This document shows, piece after piece, positions 15,919 to 25,519 of a stretch of 64,000 bases of DNA. Position numbers and translations under genes: made by a program. Within the stretch, counting starts at the first letter, position 1; the number at the start of each line of letters is the position of its first letter. Source of the stretch: Mycolicibacterium neoaurum VKM Ac-1815D (lineage in GTDB: Bacteria; Actinomycetota; Actinomycetes; Mycobacteriales; Mycobacteriaceae); contig NC_023036.2 in the NCBI RefSeq assembly GCF_000317305.3, positions 4,464,001 through 4,528,000 of the forward strand. Reading direction: 5' to 3'. The notes beneath the pieces are model-generated. The model was not told the DNA's origin and did no database searches. It worked only from the letters and a program-made list of their open reading frames with translations.

Positions 15919-17348
15919 GTTTGCTCCTCATTCGCGGTGCTGCCCAGATTGGACTGGGTGTACACCTTGCCGTCCGGTCCAACGTACGTGCCGCTCGCCG
16001 GATCATATTCGGCGGCCGCGACGGCGGGCGGTTCCGGTGCCGGGGCCGGCACCGTTTCCGCCGGTTGCTGGCCCGGACGCAGTTGGGGAACGGCCTGACC
16101 GGACAGGGTGGCGTTCGGGTCACCCTTCCAGTTGTTGCCGTCGTTGAGCGGGACGTAGGTCTCGTCACTCTCGCACATGGCCACCGTGGGCGCCCGCTTG
16201 CCCGGGACGGTGATACACGGCAGGTTGCGGGCACCACGAACGTTGTTCGGCGAATCCTGCGGGATGCGGCAGTAGAGATCGCCGGCCGGTCGGTCGGGAT
16301 AGTCCTCCAGTGCCGCGACCCGCTGCTGCTGAGCAGGCAGGAAGCCGGTGGTGCACGCCGGAGGCAGGTTCAGGTTCAGGTTGAAGTTCAGGTACGCACC
16401 CTTGTAGTCCTGCTTGGTGTTGCGGTTGGCGGTACCGGTGGCCTGGGTGGTCGCGGTGCCCTGCGGCAACAGCACCAGCAGCTGCTCCAGCGCGGGCTGG
16501 TAGGCGATGGCCACCTCGTTGATGTTGACCAGGTTGGCCAGCACGATCGGCAGCGTCGGCTGCAACCGGTCGAGCAGGGCACGCACCTCCTCGGCCGCGC
16601 CCGGACCTTCCTGCAGGATCGACCGCACCGCGCCGTCGTGATCGCGCAGCTCGGCGGTGACGGTCGCCAGGTTGGACGCCCACGCCCTGATCGAGCCCGC
16701 GGTGTCGGTCTGGCTGTCCAGCACGGGCTTGGACTGATCGATCAGTGCGGTCAGCGGGTCCAGGTTGGCGCGGGCGTCGATGGCCAGCGCGGTGGAACCC
16801 TTCACCAGACGGTTGAGGTCCGGTCCCAACCCGCCGACGGCCAGGTACGCCTCGTCGACGGCGGTGCGCAGGTTGTCGCCAGGGATCGCCTGCAACCCAC
16901 GGTTGGTGGCATCGAGCAGCGTGTTGACGTCCATCGGCACCGTGGTGCGGTCCAGCGGGATGACATCCCCGTCGCGCAGGTCCGGCCCATCGGAGGTGCG
17001 CGGCAGCAGTTCGACGAACAGTTCGCCGACGGCGGTCTGACTGTGCACCGCCGCGTCCAGGTCCGCCGGGATGGCCACGCCGGACTCCAGGGACAGCACC
17101 GCCTCGACGGTGCCGCGCTCGGTCAGTCCCACCTTCTCGACACGGCCCACCTGCGAACCGCGGTAGGTGACATTGCTGCGCTCGTAGAGGCCGCCGGTCT
17201 CGGGCAGCTCAAGGGTGACGCGGTAGTGCCCGGCGCCGAACAGCAGGTTGGGCAGCCGCATGTAGCTGAACGCCATGATGCCGATGGCGACGATGGAGAT
17301 GGCGATGAAGACCGCCACCTGAATCAGGATCCTCCTGGTCAGCACCAT
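15882..17348 (-). CDS. mceF: Mce family protein MceF
   Basis: A 488-residue Mce protein with an N-terminal membrane anchor (RILIQVAVFIAISIVAIG) and then the MCE/MlaD domain (YRVTLELPETGGLYERSNVT, QVGRVEKV). A helical domain follows, then a Pro-rich tail ending in a QTWQTMLLPPPGR segment. The ATG at 17348 is used because it lies one base after the mceE stop; the open frame continues 12 codons upstream into mceE. As sixth Mce subunit it would form part of the periplasm-spanning lipid channel. The symbol denotes position in the operon; which numbered mce system this is cannot be told. Confidence 0.88.
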   Translation of the reverse strand: MVLTRRILIQVAVFIAISIVAIGIMAFSYMRLPNLLFGAGHYRVTLELPETGGLYERSNVTYRGSQVGRVEKVGLTERGTVEAVLSLESGVAIPADLDAAVHSQTAVGELFVELLPRTSDGPDLRDGDVIPLDRTTVPMDVNTLLDATNRGLQAIPGDNLRTAVDEAYLAVGGLGPDLNRLVKGSTALAIDARANLDPLTALIDQSKPVLDSQTDTAGSIRAWASNLATVTAELRDHDGAVRSILQEGPGAAEEVRALLDRLQPTLPIVLANLVNINEVAIAYQPALEQLLVLLPQGTATTQATGTANRNTKQDYKGAYLNFNLNLNLPPACTTGFLPAQQQRVAALEDYPDRPAGDLYCRIPQDSPNNVRGARNLPCITVPGKRAPTVAMCESDETYVPLNDGNNWKGDPNATLSGQAVPQLRPGQQPAETVPAPAPEPPAVAAAEYDPASGTYVGPDGKVYTQSNLGSTANEEQTWQTMLLPPPGR

Positions 17349-17349
17349 G

Positions 17350-18465
17350 TCATCGCCCCTGATCCCATCGGTACGGCGCCACAAGGGGATTCACCGCGGT
17401 GTACGGGCTGGGCAGCTGCCCGATCGTGCGACCCCATTGCATCTCCAACTCGGTGAGATCGCCCTCCCACCGGGTCCCCGTGAACAGGCCCTGGTCCATC
17501 CGGCTCAGGGTCAGGTCGACCACCAGGGTGAGGTTGGCGTAGTCGCCGCGCATCCAGTTGGTGATCGTTTCCTTCGGGAACGGGTAGGTGGTGAGGAAGC
17601 TCAGTCCCCTGGTCAACGCGGGACCGGCATTGGCCAGCGATTCCAGCGTGGGCCCAAGGGCTTTCAGCTCGGCGACGAGCGCATCGCGGGTCTGGTTGGT
17701 CGAGTCGGCGGCCAGCGCGCTGAACCGGCCGAGCTGCACCAGCGCCTCGGCGAGGATCTCGCGTTGATCCTTGAGCACCTCGACGGCCTGGGGCAGGGTC
17801 TGCAACGCCTTGTCCACCACCGGCTTCTGCTCGGCGACCTGACCGACCAGCGAGTTCAGGCTCTCGGCGGCGGCGATGATATCGCCCTTCTGGTCGTTGT
17901 TGTAGGCGATGAATCTGTCCAGCTGCTCGATCAGGCTGCGCAGGTCGGCCTCGCGGCCGGTGAACGCCTGACTGAACGCCGCGGTGATGTCCTGGACGTT
18001 GCCGAGCCCACCGCCGTTGAGCAGCAACGAGATTGCCGCCAGCGTCTGCTCGGTGGTCGGGTAGGCACCACTGGACGCCAGCGGGATCACCGCGCCGGCC
18101 TGCAGCCGGCCCTGCGCGTCGGATGGGGCCGCGAGCTCGATGTGCTGCGATCCGAGCAGGCTGGTCTGGCCGAGCGTGGCGGTCGCGTTGGCGGGCAGCA
18201 CCACGTCACCGTTGAGGCTCATGGTGACCAGCGCGTGCCAACCCTGTCGTTCGATACCGGTCACATTGCCGACGGTCACATCCCCGACCCGCACCCGTGA
18301 GTTCGGGGAGAGGTGGTCGATATCGGGCATCTGGGCCTGGATGGTGTACGAGCCGGGCCCGCGTCCCTCCACACCGGGTAGGGCCACCGAATTCAGGCCC
18401 TTCCACTGGCATCCGGTGGCGGCCGCCGCGACGATCAGCAGCGAACCGAGTATCCGTGTCCTCAT
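17350..18465 (-). CDS. mceE: Mce family lipoprotein MceE
   Basis: A 371-residue protein. The signal peptide ends in a lipobox (LIVAAAATGC), identifying the lipoprotein subunit (LprK-type) found fifth in mce operons. An MCE domain follows, with SYTIQAQMPDIDHLSPNSRV and VGNVTGIERQGW, then a helical segment. The ATG at 18465 overlaps the mceD stop in ATGA; the longer open frame upstream has no signal peptide and is rejected. It would be lipid-anchored on the outer face of the inner membrane within the Mce hexamer. Confidence 0.9.
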   Translation of the reverse strand: MRTRILGSLLIVAAAATGCQWKGLNSVALPGVEGRGPGSYTIQAQMPDIDHLSPNSRVRVGDVTVGNVTGIERQGWHALVTMSLNGDVVLPANATATLGQTSLLGSQHIELAAPSDAQGRLQAGAVIPLASSGAYPTTEQTLAAISLLLNGGGLGNVQDITAAFSQAFTGREADLRSLIEQLDRFIAYNNDQKGDIIAAAESLNSLVGQVAEQKPVVDKALQTLPQAVEVLKDQREILAEALVQLGRFSALAADSTNQTRDALVAELKALGPTLESLANAGPALTRGLSFLTTYPFPKETITNWMRGDYANLTLVVDLTLSRMDQGLFTGTRWEGDLTELEMQWGRTIGQLPSPYTAVNPLVAPYRWDQGR

Positions 18466-19808
18466 GAGCCGGGTCCTGTCGGCACCATCAGTCCGGGCAG
18501 CCCGGCGGCCGGGTTGGTCGGCTGCGCCAGTTCGGCAGCCAGCGGCGGGCCGGGCACCGGCGCCGCCGGACTGTTCGGATCCACCGGCGCGGGCGGTGGC
18601 GGCGGACCGGCGGGCGGGATGTAATCCGGTCGCAGCCAATCCTCGCTCCAGGTCAGCTCATTGGGCCGTGCCGAGGCGGTGACACCGAGGTTCTGGCCGA
18701 TCGGCAGGAAGTTGTACTGCCGGTTCTTCACGATCGGCGCCAGGTACTGCACGCAGAGCTTGGAGGACTGCTCGGCGTTGAGCCGCGACGCGGCCTGCAC
18801 CGCGCCGCACAGGAAGCTGATCGGATTGGCGAAGTTGTTGATCACCGGGACGCTGGACACCGCGCCCTGAGCCGGTTGGTAGATGTTGATGTAGTTCTGG
18901 AAGCTGGTCGGTGCGACGTGCAGGAACTGTTTGAGATCGCCGAGGCTCTCGTTCAGCGCCGTGGTGACCCCGGCGAGCTTGTCCGATGTGGTGCCCAGCG
19001 TTTCGCGGTTGTCGGCCACGAAATTCTGCACCAGGCCGACGGTCTCGGACAGGTCCTGGACCGCATTGCCCACCTCGGTGGGATTGTCGGCCAGCGTGCC
19101 GGTCACCGAAGCCAGGTTCTGGTTGAGCGAGCGCATCACATCAGTGCTGTCCTGCAGCGCCGAGACCAGGATCGACAGGTTCTTCACCGTGGCGAACACG
19201 TCGGTGCTGTGATCGCCGACCGCCGAGATCGCCTGGGACAGCTTGACCAGGGTGGCGCGGATATCGGCGCCCTGACCGCGCAGGTTGTCCGCCGCGGTGT
19301 TGATGAACGCCCCCAGCTCGCTGACGCCGCCGGGTTCGGTGGGCTGCAGTGTCTCGGTGATGCGGTGCAATTGCTCACGGACATCGTCGTATTCGACGGG
19401 GACCACGGTGCGGTCCTGGCCGATGACGGCGTTGTCCTGCAGGACCGGCCCCTCGGAGTAGGTCGGGGTCAGCTGGATGGCACGTGAGGTCACCAGCATC
19501 GGCGAGAGGATGGCCGCGTTGACGTTCTCGGGCACCTTGTGGCTGCCGTCGTACCAGAACGAGATCTTGACCCGCTCCGGTTCCGGCTCGATCTTCTCGA
19601 TCCGGCCGACCGGGACGCCGAGGATGACCACGTCGTCACCGACGAAGATGCCGTTGCTGCTGTCGAAGTAGGCGACCACGTTGACGCGGTGGAGCGTCTC
19701 GGCGGTGCGCACCACGAGGTACACACCGGCGCCGAGGATCGCGACCAGGGCAAGCGCCAGTGTGATGCGCACGGCGTTGTGCCGGGACGGAGCCGAAGAT
19801 GACGTCAC
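18462..19808 (-). CDS. mceD: Mce family protein MceD
   Basis: 448 residues beginning at GTG 19808, which overlaps the mceC stop as GTGA. It has an N-terminal membrane helix (ITLALALVAILGAGVYLVV) and the MCE domain (NVVAYFDSSNGIFVGDDVVI, then LGVPVGRIEKIEPE). A long helical region and a Pro-rich C-terminal tail (PPAGPPPPPAPVDPN) follow, typical of MceC and MceD. The open frame upstream overlaps the Pro-rich end of mceC and is not used. Confidence 0.9.
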   Translation of the reverse strand: MTSSSAPSRHNAVRITLALALVAILGAGVYLVVRTAETLHRVNVVAYFDSSNGIFVGDDVVILGVPVGRIEKIEPEPERVKISFWYDGSHKVPENVNAAILSPMLVTSRAIQLTPTYSEGPVLQDNAVIGQDRTVVPVEYDDVREQLHRITETLQPTEPGGVSELGAFINTAADNLRGQGADIRATLVKLSQAISAVGDHSTDVFATVKNLSILVSALQDSTDVMRSLNQNLASVTGTLADNPTEVGNAVQDLSETVGLVQNFVADNRETLGTTSDKLAGVTTALNESLGDLKQFLHVAPTSFQNYINIYQPAQGAVSSVPVINNFANPISFLCGAVQAASRLNAEQSSKLCVQYLAPIVKNRQYNFLPIGQNLGVTASARPNELTWSEDWLRPDYIPPAGPPPPPAPVDPNSPAAPVPGPPLAAELAQPTNPAAGLPGLMVPTGPGS

Positions 19809-21169
19809 TGGCCTGCTCCCGGTAGTGCGCCGGACCCGTGCGTGACGGGCTCGCCGGGTGCGGGTACGAGCACCGGCCCCGGCGGGGTCGGGGTGGAGGC
19901 GATGCCCGGCGGGGCGATCGCGGGCGGACCCGGTGGCGGGCCGCCGGGCGGCGGTGCCGGCAGCGGCTCGCGGTACGGATAGCAACCGGTGGGTCCGGGC
20001 AGCGGGATTCCCGGTGGGCCACAACCCCGATCGCCCGGGTTGCCGGTGATGGCATCGGGCAGGGTCAGGCGCGGTTCACCACCCTGTCCGGTGCGGGGGT
20101 ACGGATTCGGCATGGCCGGGGTGCCGGGCTGGCCGACCTGCGGGTCGGTGCGCTCCGAGGGCAGCAGGACATTGGGGTCAAGGCCCAGGTCGGAGAATGC
20201 GGCGTCGATGAACGGCTGCACGAACTGGCCGGGCAGCAGGTTGGCCACGTAGGACTTGAAGAACGGTCCGCCCGAGACGGATTCACCGAGGGACATCGCG
20301 TAGTCCCCGATCAGCTTCAGCGAGCGCTGCAGCCGTTGCTTGCGGTTGTCCAGGATGGTCAGCACCCCGTTGAGCTTTTCCAGCGCCGGCTTCATGGTTT
20401 CGTCGTTCTCGGCGATGAAGCCCTGCAGTTGGCGGCTCAGCGCCGAGATGTTGCCCGAGATGGCATCCAGGGCGGCCGTCTGGGTGCGCAGTTCGGCGAG
20501 CAACGCGTTGCTGCTGCGGACCAACGTGACGATCTGCGCACTGCGCTCGGCGAGCACGGTCGTGGCCTTGTTGGCATTGCCCAACAGGCTGCGCAGTTCG
20601 GCATCACGCTCGTTGAGCGTCTCGGAGAACCGGGACACACCGGCGATGGCGACGCGCAACTCCGGTGGGGTGTCGGCGAAGGTCTCCGAGAGCACGCGCA
20701 GCGAGTCGGAGAGCTGGTCGGTGTTCAGACCGCTGATGGTCGAGGCCAGATCGCCAAGGGCGTCGGGCAATTGATAGGCCGGGGTGGTGCGGTCCATCGG
20801 GATGGTGCCGTCCTGCCGTCCGTCCCCGCGCGGTGTCACCTCAAGGTATTTCGTGCCGAGCAGGCTCTTGGTCTTGACCGCGGCCTCGCTGCGATCACCG
20901 ATGCGCACATCGTTGTCGATCTTGAACGTGACCAGCACCTGCTGGCCCTGCAGTTCGACACCCGAGACCTGCCCCACCCGCATACCGGAGACCTGCACGG
21001 TGGCGCCCTCGCGGATTCCGCCGGCCTCGGCGAAATATGCCGAATAGCTGCGGCCACCATTGAGGAAGGGCAGCTTGTCGTAGTTCAGGGCACCCAGGAT
21101 GATGGCGGCCAGCACCGTCAAACCGATTGCGCCGACCACCAATTGGTTGCGCTCTGCGAACGATTTCAT
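19805..21169 (-). CDS. mceC: Mce family protein MceC
   Basis: 454 residues from an ATG that overlaps the mceB stop (ATGA, 21166-21169). The N-terminal membrane helix (VGAIGLTVLAAIILGALNY) is followed by the MCE domain (SYSAYFAEAGGIREGATVQV, then SGMRVGQVSGVELQ). A helical domain with TLNERDAELRSLLGNANKAT follows, then a roughly 100-residue Pro/Gly-rich tail. The alternative start at 21181 adds four residues. It forms one subunit of the lipid-transport channel. Confidence 0.9.
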   Translation of the reverse strand: MKSFAERNQLVVGAIGLTVLAAIILGALNYDKLPFLNGGRSYSAYFAEAGGIREGATVQVSGMRVGQVSGVELQGQQVLVTFKIDNDVRIGDRSEAAVKTKSLLGTKYLEVTPRGDGRQDGTIPMDRTTPAYQLPDALGDLASTISGLNTDQLSDSLRVLSETFADTPPELRVAIAGVSRFSETLNERDAELRSLLGNANKATTVLAERSAQIVTLVRSSNALLAELRTQTAALDAISGNISALSRQLQGFIAENDETMKPALEKLNGVLTILDNRKQRLQRSLKLIGDYAMSLGESVSGGPFFKSYVANLLPGQFVQPFIDAAFSDLGLDPNVLLPSERTDPQVGQPGTPAMPNPYPRTGQGGEPRLTLPDAITGNPGDRGCGPPGIPLPGPTGCYPYREPLPAPPPGGPPPGPPAIAPPGIASTPTPPGPVLVPAPGEPVTHGSGALPGAGQ

Positions 21170-22197
21170 CGCGGCGTGCACCTCCCGGTGCTCTGCCCCG
21201 CCGCCTTCACATAGACCGGCTGACCACCCTTACCGTTGAGCTTGAGCACGATATCGCAGAGGTAGAAGCTGAAGAAGTCGCCGTAGATGCCCTGGCGTGC
21301 CAGGGCCTGATAGGCGTCGGGCAGGGTGTTGATCAGGTTGTCGAAGTAGTCCGCGTCGGCCACGACGATTCCCGCCGCCCGGTCGGTTTCGGTGATGGTC
21401 TTGGCCAATGGCGGCCGGGCCTGCTCGAGCAGGTCGGCGATGCTGCCCGCCGCGGCGCTGACATAGGCGACACCGTTGGCGATATCGGTGCGGCGCTCCG
21501 CGAGCCCGTCGACCAGCTGGCTCAGTCCGTCGACCCCCTTGGCGAACTGCTCGTTCTGGTCGCCCAGCGAACCCATCACGGTGTTGAGGTTGACGATGAC
21601 CTCTCCGATCAGTTGATCGCGGTCGGCCAGCGTGTTGGTCAACGCGGCGGTCTGATTGAGAAACGAACCGATGGTGGCGCCCTGCCCCTGCAACGCGCTG
21701 ATCAGCGTGCCCGACAACGCGTTGATCTGATCGGGCTGAAGGGCTTTGAACAGCGGCCGGAAACCGCCGATGAGCGCGTCGAGATCCAGCGCGGGTGCGG
21801 TGCGGGCCAGCGGAATGGTCGAACCGGGTTGCAGTCGCTCGGTATCGCCCGCGCCCTCCTGCAGACCGAGGTAACGCCCGCCGATCAGGTCGTCGTAGCG
21901 GATGACGGCGCGGGTGCCCTTGGTCATCACCACCGACGAGTCGGCGCTGAAGTTGACCAGCACGGTGCCGTCGTCGCGGATCTGCATATCGCCGACCTTG
22001 CCGACCTCGACACCGGCGATGCGGACGAAGTCACCGGGCTCCATGCCGCTGACATTGGTGAACTCGGCCTTGTAACCCTGTTCGGTCTCCCCGAAGCGCA
22101 GCTGCGAGAAGATCGCGAACAGCCCGAAGACACCCAGCAGACACACTGCCAGGAAGATGGTGAGCCGCCAGATGGCGCCTCCCAAGTTGTCTTTCAT
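21166..22197 (-). CDS. mceB: Mce family protein MceB
   Basis: 343 residues with an N-terminal membrane helix (LTIFLAVCLLGVFGLFAIF) and the MCE domain (GYKAEFTNVSGMEPGDFVRI, then AGVEVGKVGDMQI). The following helical region has DLIGGRYLGLQEGAGD and DRDQLIGEVIVNLN, and the protein ends with a short Cys-containing tail. It lacks a Pro-rich tail, as usual for MceB. It is separated from mceA by 35 bp, the longest gap inside the operon core. Confidence 0.9.
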   Translation of the reverse strand: MKDNLGGAIWRLTIFLAVCLLGVFGLFAIFSQLRFGETEQGYKAEFTNVSGMEPGDFVRIAGVEVGKVGDMQIRDDGTVLVNFSADSSVVMTKGTRAVIRYDDLIGGRYLGLQEGAGDTERLQPGSTIPLARTAPALDLDALIGGFRPLFKALQPDQINALSGTLISALQGQGATIGSFLNQTAALTNTLADRDQLIGEVIVNLNTVMGSLGDQNEQFAKGVDGLSQLVDGLAERRTDIANGVAYVSAAAGSIADLLEQARPPLAKTITETDRAAGIVVADADYFDNLINTLPDAYQALARQGIYGDFFSFYLCDIVLKLNGKGGQPVYVKAAGQSTGRCTPR

Positions 22198-22232
22198 GAC
22201 TGACTACGTCTCCTCTGGTGCGGGTAGGGCTT

Positions 22233-23705
22233 TCAGGACGGCGGGCCGGGTGCGGCCGGTACCGGTAACGGTTGCGGGGGCAACGGCGTCGGCTGAACGC
22301 CGGGGTTGGTCACGATGAACGGTTCCGAGCCCGGCCGGGGACCGGGGTCGCGCGGAGCGCCCGGCGGCGGGGCGGGCGGCAGCCCCGGCCACAAAGGCGT
22401 GCCGTCGGGGGCGTAGAGCTGTGCGCCGTAGGCCGGCGCGCCCGGGTACGGGATCGGTCCGATTGCCGGGCCGCCGAAGGTGTTCCGGATGCTGGGCGGT
22501 TCGGGAACCGCGCGGGTGACGGGCAACCAGTTTCCGTAGAACGGGAAGGAGATGCCCGGGTTGGGCCGCCAGTCCAGACCGCTGCCGAAGCCGGTGTTGG
22601 TGACCAGCTGTCGCACCGGCCAGTTCTGGTCGACGTTGGGCAGCGAGCCGCATCCCGGCTTGCCGCCGGGTCCGCCCTTGGCGCCGACGATCGGGAGATG
22701 GCGCGGATAGGAGTAGGGATCATCGCCGAGCATCAGCGCGGTATCCAGGATGAACGACTTTCCGTTACCACCGGTGGCGTCGTAGCCGCCGTGGTCGAGC
22801 AGGTACTTCGCGCCGGTCAGCAGGCAGGTGTAGGACGGGCTGTACTTGAACAGCAGGTCCGTTGTCGGCTGCAGGGTGTTGATCGCCTTGATCAGATTCT
22901 GCTGATTCGGTGCCAGCAGTTCGATTCCGGTGTTGGACAACCCGGTGGTGGCCAACAGCAGGGCATCGAGCTGCCGGGAGTTCTCGCTGATGGTGACCGC
23001 GGTGGTACTCGCGGCATCCAGGGTGGCCAGAATGTCTTGTGCGGCATCACCGTAGGCGGCGCTGAAGCCCTGCAGCGCCTGCCAGTCGGCCCGGATGGTG
23101 TCACTGCGGTCGTTGAGCGCGATGAGCACCTGGTTGGCGTCGGTGGTGGCCCGGCCGATGACCTCGCCACGGCCCCGCACACCCTCGGCCAGCGCCGCCA
23201 GCGCACTGTTCAGTTTGGCGGTGTCCACCTGGTCGAGCACGCCGACGAGGTTCTCGAAAACGGTGTTGACCTCGGTGGTGACGTTCTGCGACACCAGTAC
23301 CTGGCCGGCGCTCAACCGTTCGGATTTCGGATTGGCCGGGTACACCAGGTCGACGAATTTGGCGCCGAAGATCGTGGTGGACCGGATCCTGGCCTCGACA
23401 TTCGACGGGATGAACCGGATCTGGTCGGGATCGATATCGAGGCGCAGCTTCACCGGCGACGCGCTCTCGGTGTCGCCGCCGCTGATGGCGGCGACCTTGC
23501 CCACCTGGACACCGCGCAGCTTGACCTTGGCATTGGTCTCCATGACCAGACCCGAGCGATCCGAGGTCAGCGTCACCGGAACGGTGCTGCGCAGGCTTCC
23601 GGTGAACAGCGAGAAGGACAACCAGATGGCGGCGATGACGAACACCACCAGCAGCAGCGTCCACCAGCCCGGCGCGATCCCTGAGTTACGTTTCGTGGCT
23701 GCCAT
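22233..23705 (-). CDS. mceA: Mce family protein MceA
   Basis: 490 residues: a membrane helix (WWTLLLVVFVIAAIWLSFSL), the MCE domain (DRSGLVMETNAKVKLRGVQV, then GKVAAISGG) and IFGAKFVDLVYPANPKSERL. The cholesterol-uptake porter-like helical domain follows, with TTEVNTVFENLVGVLDQVDT, and a C-terminal tail of about 110 residues rich in Pro. The long Pro-rich tail is unlike the short ends of M. tuberculosis Mce1A and Mce4A as I recall them, so this operon is probably not the orthologue of either. The ATG is 2 bp after the yrbEB stop. Confidence 0.9.
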   Translation of the reverse strand: MAATKRNSGIAPGWWTLLLVVFVIAAIWLSFSLFTGSLRSTVPVTLTSDRSGLVMETNAKVKLRGVQVGKVAAISGGDTESASPVKLRLDIDPDQIRFIPSNVEARIRSTTIFGAKFVDLVYPANPKSERLSAGQVLVSQNVTTEVNTVFENLVGVLDQVDTAKLNSALAALAEGVRGRGEVIGRATTDANQVLIALNDRSDTIRADWQALQGFSAAYGDAAQDILATLDAASTTAVTISENSRQLDALLLATTGLSNTGIELLAPNQQNLIKAINTLQPTTDLLFKYSPSYTCLLTGAKYLLDHGGYDATGGNGKSFILDTALMLGDDPYSYPRHLPIVGAKGGPGGKPGCGSLPNVDQNWPVRQLVTNTGFGSGLDWRPNPGISFPFYGNWLPVTRAVPEPPSIRNTFGGPAIGPIPYPGAPAYGAQLYAPDGTPLWPGLPPAPPPGAPRDPGPRPGSEPFIVTNPGVQPTPLPPQPLPVPAAPGPPS

Positions 23706-23707
23706 GG

Positions 23708-24550
23708 CTAACCCGCCAGGTTGAAGTTGCCGGATTGCCCGTACACCGCAAGGGAGATCATCACGACGACGAACGCGGAGATCACCAGCGAGGTGCGCAC
23801 CGCCCGACCGACCGCCTCACCCACGCCGGCGGGCCCGCCGCTGGCGGTGAAACCGTAGTAGGTGTGCACCAGCATGATCACGATGGCCATGGCGATCGAC
23901 TGGACGAAGGACCAGATGAGGTCGATCGGGTTGAGGAAGGTGTCGAAGTAGTGGTCGTAGACGCCGCTGGACTGACCGTAGATCACCGTGGTGCCGAGCT
24001 TGGCCGCGTAGAACGACATCAACACGCCGACGCAGTACAGCGGAATCACCACGATCACACCGGCGATGACGCGACTGGACGCCAGGTAGGCGATGCTGCG
24101 GATGCCGATGACCTCCAACGCATCGATCTCTTCGTTGATGCGCATGGCGCCCAGTTGTGCGGTGGCACCGGCACCGATGGTGGCCGACAAGGCGATCGCC
24201 GTGGTGGCCGGCGCGATGAGGCGGACGTTGAAGAAGGCCGACGCGAACCCGGTCAGCGCCTCGACGCCGATCTCGGAGAACTGGTTGTAGCCCTGGACGG
24301 CGACCAGCGCACCGGTACTCACGGTCAGGAAGCCGACGATCGCCACGGTGCCGCCGATGATGGCCAATGCACCGGTCCCCAGGCCCATCTGCGCGATGAG
24401 GCGGACGAGTTCCTTCGGGTACCGGATGAAGACGTCACCGATGGAGACCAGCGTGCGACCGAAGAACTGGGTTTGCTCGCCGACCTGATTCCAGGAATCG
24501 ACGACGCTGTTGACGCTTCGCTTGACCCGCAGGCCCACCGTGGTCGTCAC
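23708..24550 (-). CDS. yrbEB: YrbEB / MlaE-family permease of the Mce transporter
   Basis: A 280-residue MlaE-fold permease with five to six hydrophobic segments. It has the family signature GAGATAQLGAMRINEEIDAL (then EVIGIRSIAYLA) and a C-terminal HTYYGFTASGGPAGVGEAVG. It pairs with YrbEA to form the inner-membrane permease of an ABC-type lipid importer. The ATPase (MceG/Mkl) is not in this window, consistent with its usual unlinked location. It overlaps the upstream yrbEA stop in ATGA. Confidence 0.92.
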   Translation of the reverse strand: MTTTVGLRVKRSVNSVVDSWNQVGEQTQFFGRTLVSIGDVFIRYPKELVRLIAQMGLGTGALAIIGGTVAIVGFLTVSTGALVAVQGYNQFSEIGVEALTGFASAFFNVRLIAPATTAIALSATIGAGATAQLGAMRINEEIDALEVIGIRSIAYLASSRVIAGVIVVIPLYCVGVLMSFYAAKLGTTVIYGQSSGVYDHYFDTFLNPIDLIWSFVQSIAMAIVIMLVHTYYGFTASGGPAGVGEAVGRAVRTSLVISAFVVVMISLAVYGQSGNFNLAG

Positions 24551-25326
24551 ATCGTCGCCTTCACACCGACCGCGGTCGCGACCACGTTGATGGCGAACAG
24601 CGCCATGAACGTGAACACCACCGTCTCGTTCACGGCGTTACCGACGCCCGCCGGGCCACCGCCGACCGAAATACCCTTGTAGCAGGCGATCAGACCGGCC
24701 GTGAGACCGAACAGCGCGGCCTTCACCAACGCGACCAACACATCCGACGGACCGGTGATCAGGGTCAGGCCCGCCACGAAGGCGCCCGGTGACACGTGCT
24801 GGACATACACACAGAACAGGTATGCGCCGGTCAGACCGACCAGCACCACTGTCGCCGACAGTGCCAGCGATACCGTCGTGGCGGCCAGCACACGCGGGAT
24901 GACCAACGCCTGAATCGGATTCACACCCATCACGCGTAGGGCGTCGAGTTCCTCGCGGATGGTGCGCGCTCCGAGATCGGCGCACATGGCGGTCGCACCG
25001 GCCCCGGCGATGACCAAAACGGTGACGATGGGCCCGATCTGGGTGACGGTGCCCAGGGCCGCGCCGGTCCCGGAGAAGTCGGCGGCGCCGAATTCGGTCA
25101 GCAGGATGTTGAAGGTGAAGGTGAGCAAGACCGTGTAGGGAACGGTCAGCATCAGCGTCGGCAGCAACGAAACTCGCGCGACGAACCAGGACTGGAGAAT
25201 GTACTCGCGCCAGGCGAACGGCGGACGGAACATCAGGGTGAACACGTCCAGCGTCATCGAGAAGAATCCGCCGAAGGAACGAACGGGTTTGGCGACGACG
25301 TTCGGGATGGCGTCTTGCGCAGCCAT
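24547..25326 (-). CDS. yrbEA: YrbEA / MlaE-family permease of the Mce transporter
   Basis: A 259-residue permease starting at ATG 25326 (MAAQDAIPNVVAKPVRSFGG). The family motif GAGATAMCADLGARTIREEL, then DALRVMGVNP, is present. The C-terminal part has CYKGISVGGGPAGVGNAVNE, matching YrbEB. It is the first gene of the mce operon. The frame stays open to 25428 but that extension lacks the family N-terminus. Confidence 0.92.
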   Translation of the reverse strand: MAAQDAIPNVVAKPVRSFGGFFSMTLDVFTLMFRPPFAWREYILQSWFVARVSLLPTLMLTVPYTVLLTFTFNILLTEFGAADFSGTGAALGTVTQIGPIVTVLVIAGAGATAMCADLGARTIREELDALRVMGVNPIQALVIPRVLAATTVSLALSATVVLVGLTGAYLFCVYVQHVSPGAFVAGLTLITGPSDVLVALVKAALFGLTAGLIACYKGISVGGGPAGVGNAVNETVVFTFMALFAINVVATAVGVKATM

Positions 25327-25519
25327 CAGCGGGTTGCCTCCACGCCGCACAACCTCCGCATGGCCATGAAATCCCTTCGACGGTGCCCGCTGTCCGCGGG
25401 GCCGGCAGGTACCGGCCGGTCCGAACACGATATGACCACAGTCGTCGCTATGGATGCGGAAGAACGTACATAAGGATTTTCACAGTCACAACTGGCGTGC
25501 TCGCCGCCCCGCACCCCCG
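25327..25519 (-). promoter_or_regulatory. upstream region of the mce operon
   Basis: The 193-bp gap between the TetR gene's stop and yrbEA is the only long non-coding stretch before the 12-gene operon, so it should hold the promoter. It contains the inverted repeat GGCCGG-N6-CCGGCC at 25400-25417. No KstR-type box is visible. Read-through from the TetR gene is also possible since it points the same way. Confidence 0.45.

Noticed and set aside
15921..17456. 511-codon plus-strand frame across mceF
   Set aside because: Shadow of mceF; no recognisable domain and extreme Arg/Gln/Gly content.
25400..25417. GGCCGG-N6-CCGGCC palindrome as a firm mce operator
   Set aside because: Such GC-only palindromes are common in this base composition; noted only as part of the mce upstream region.
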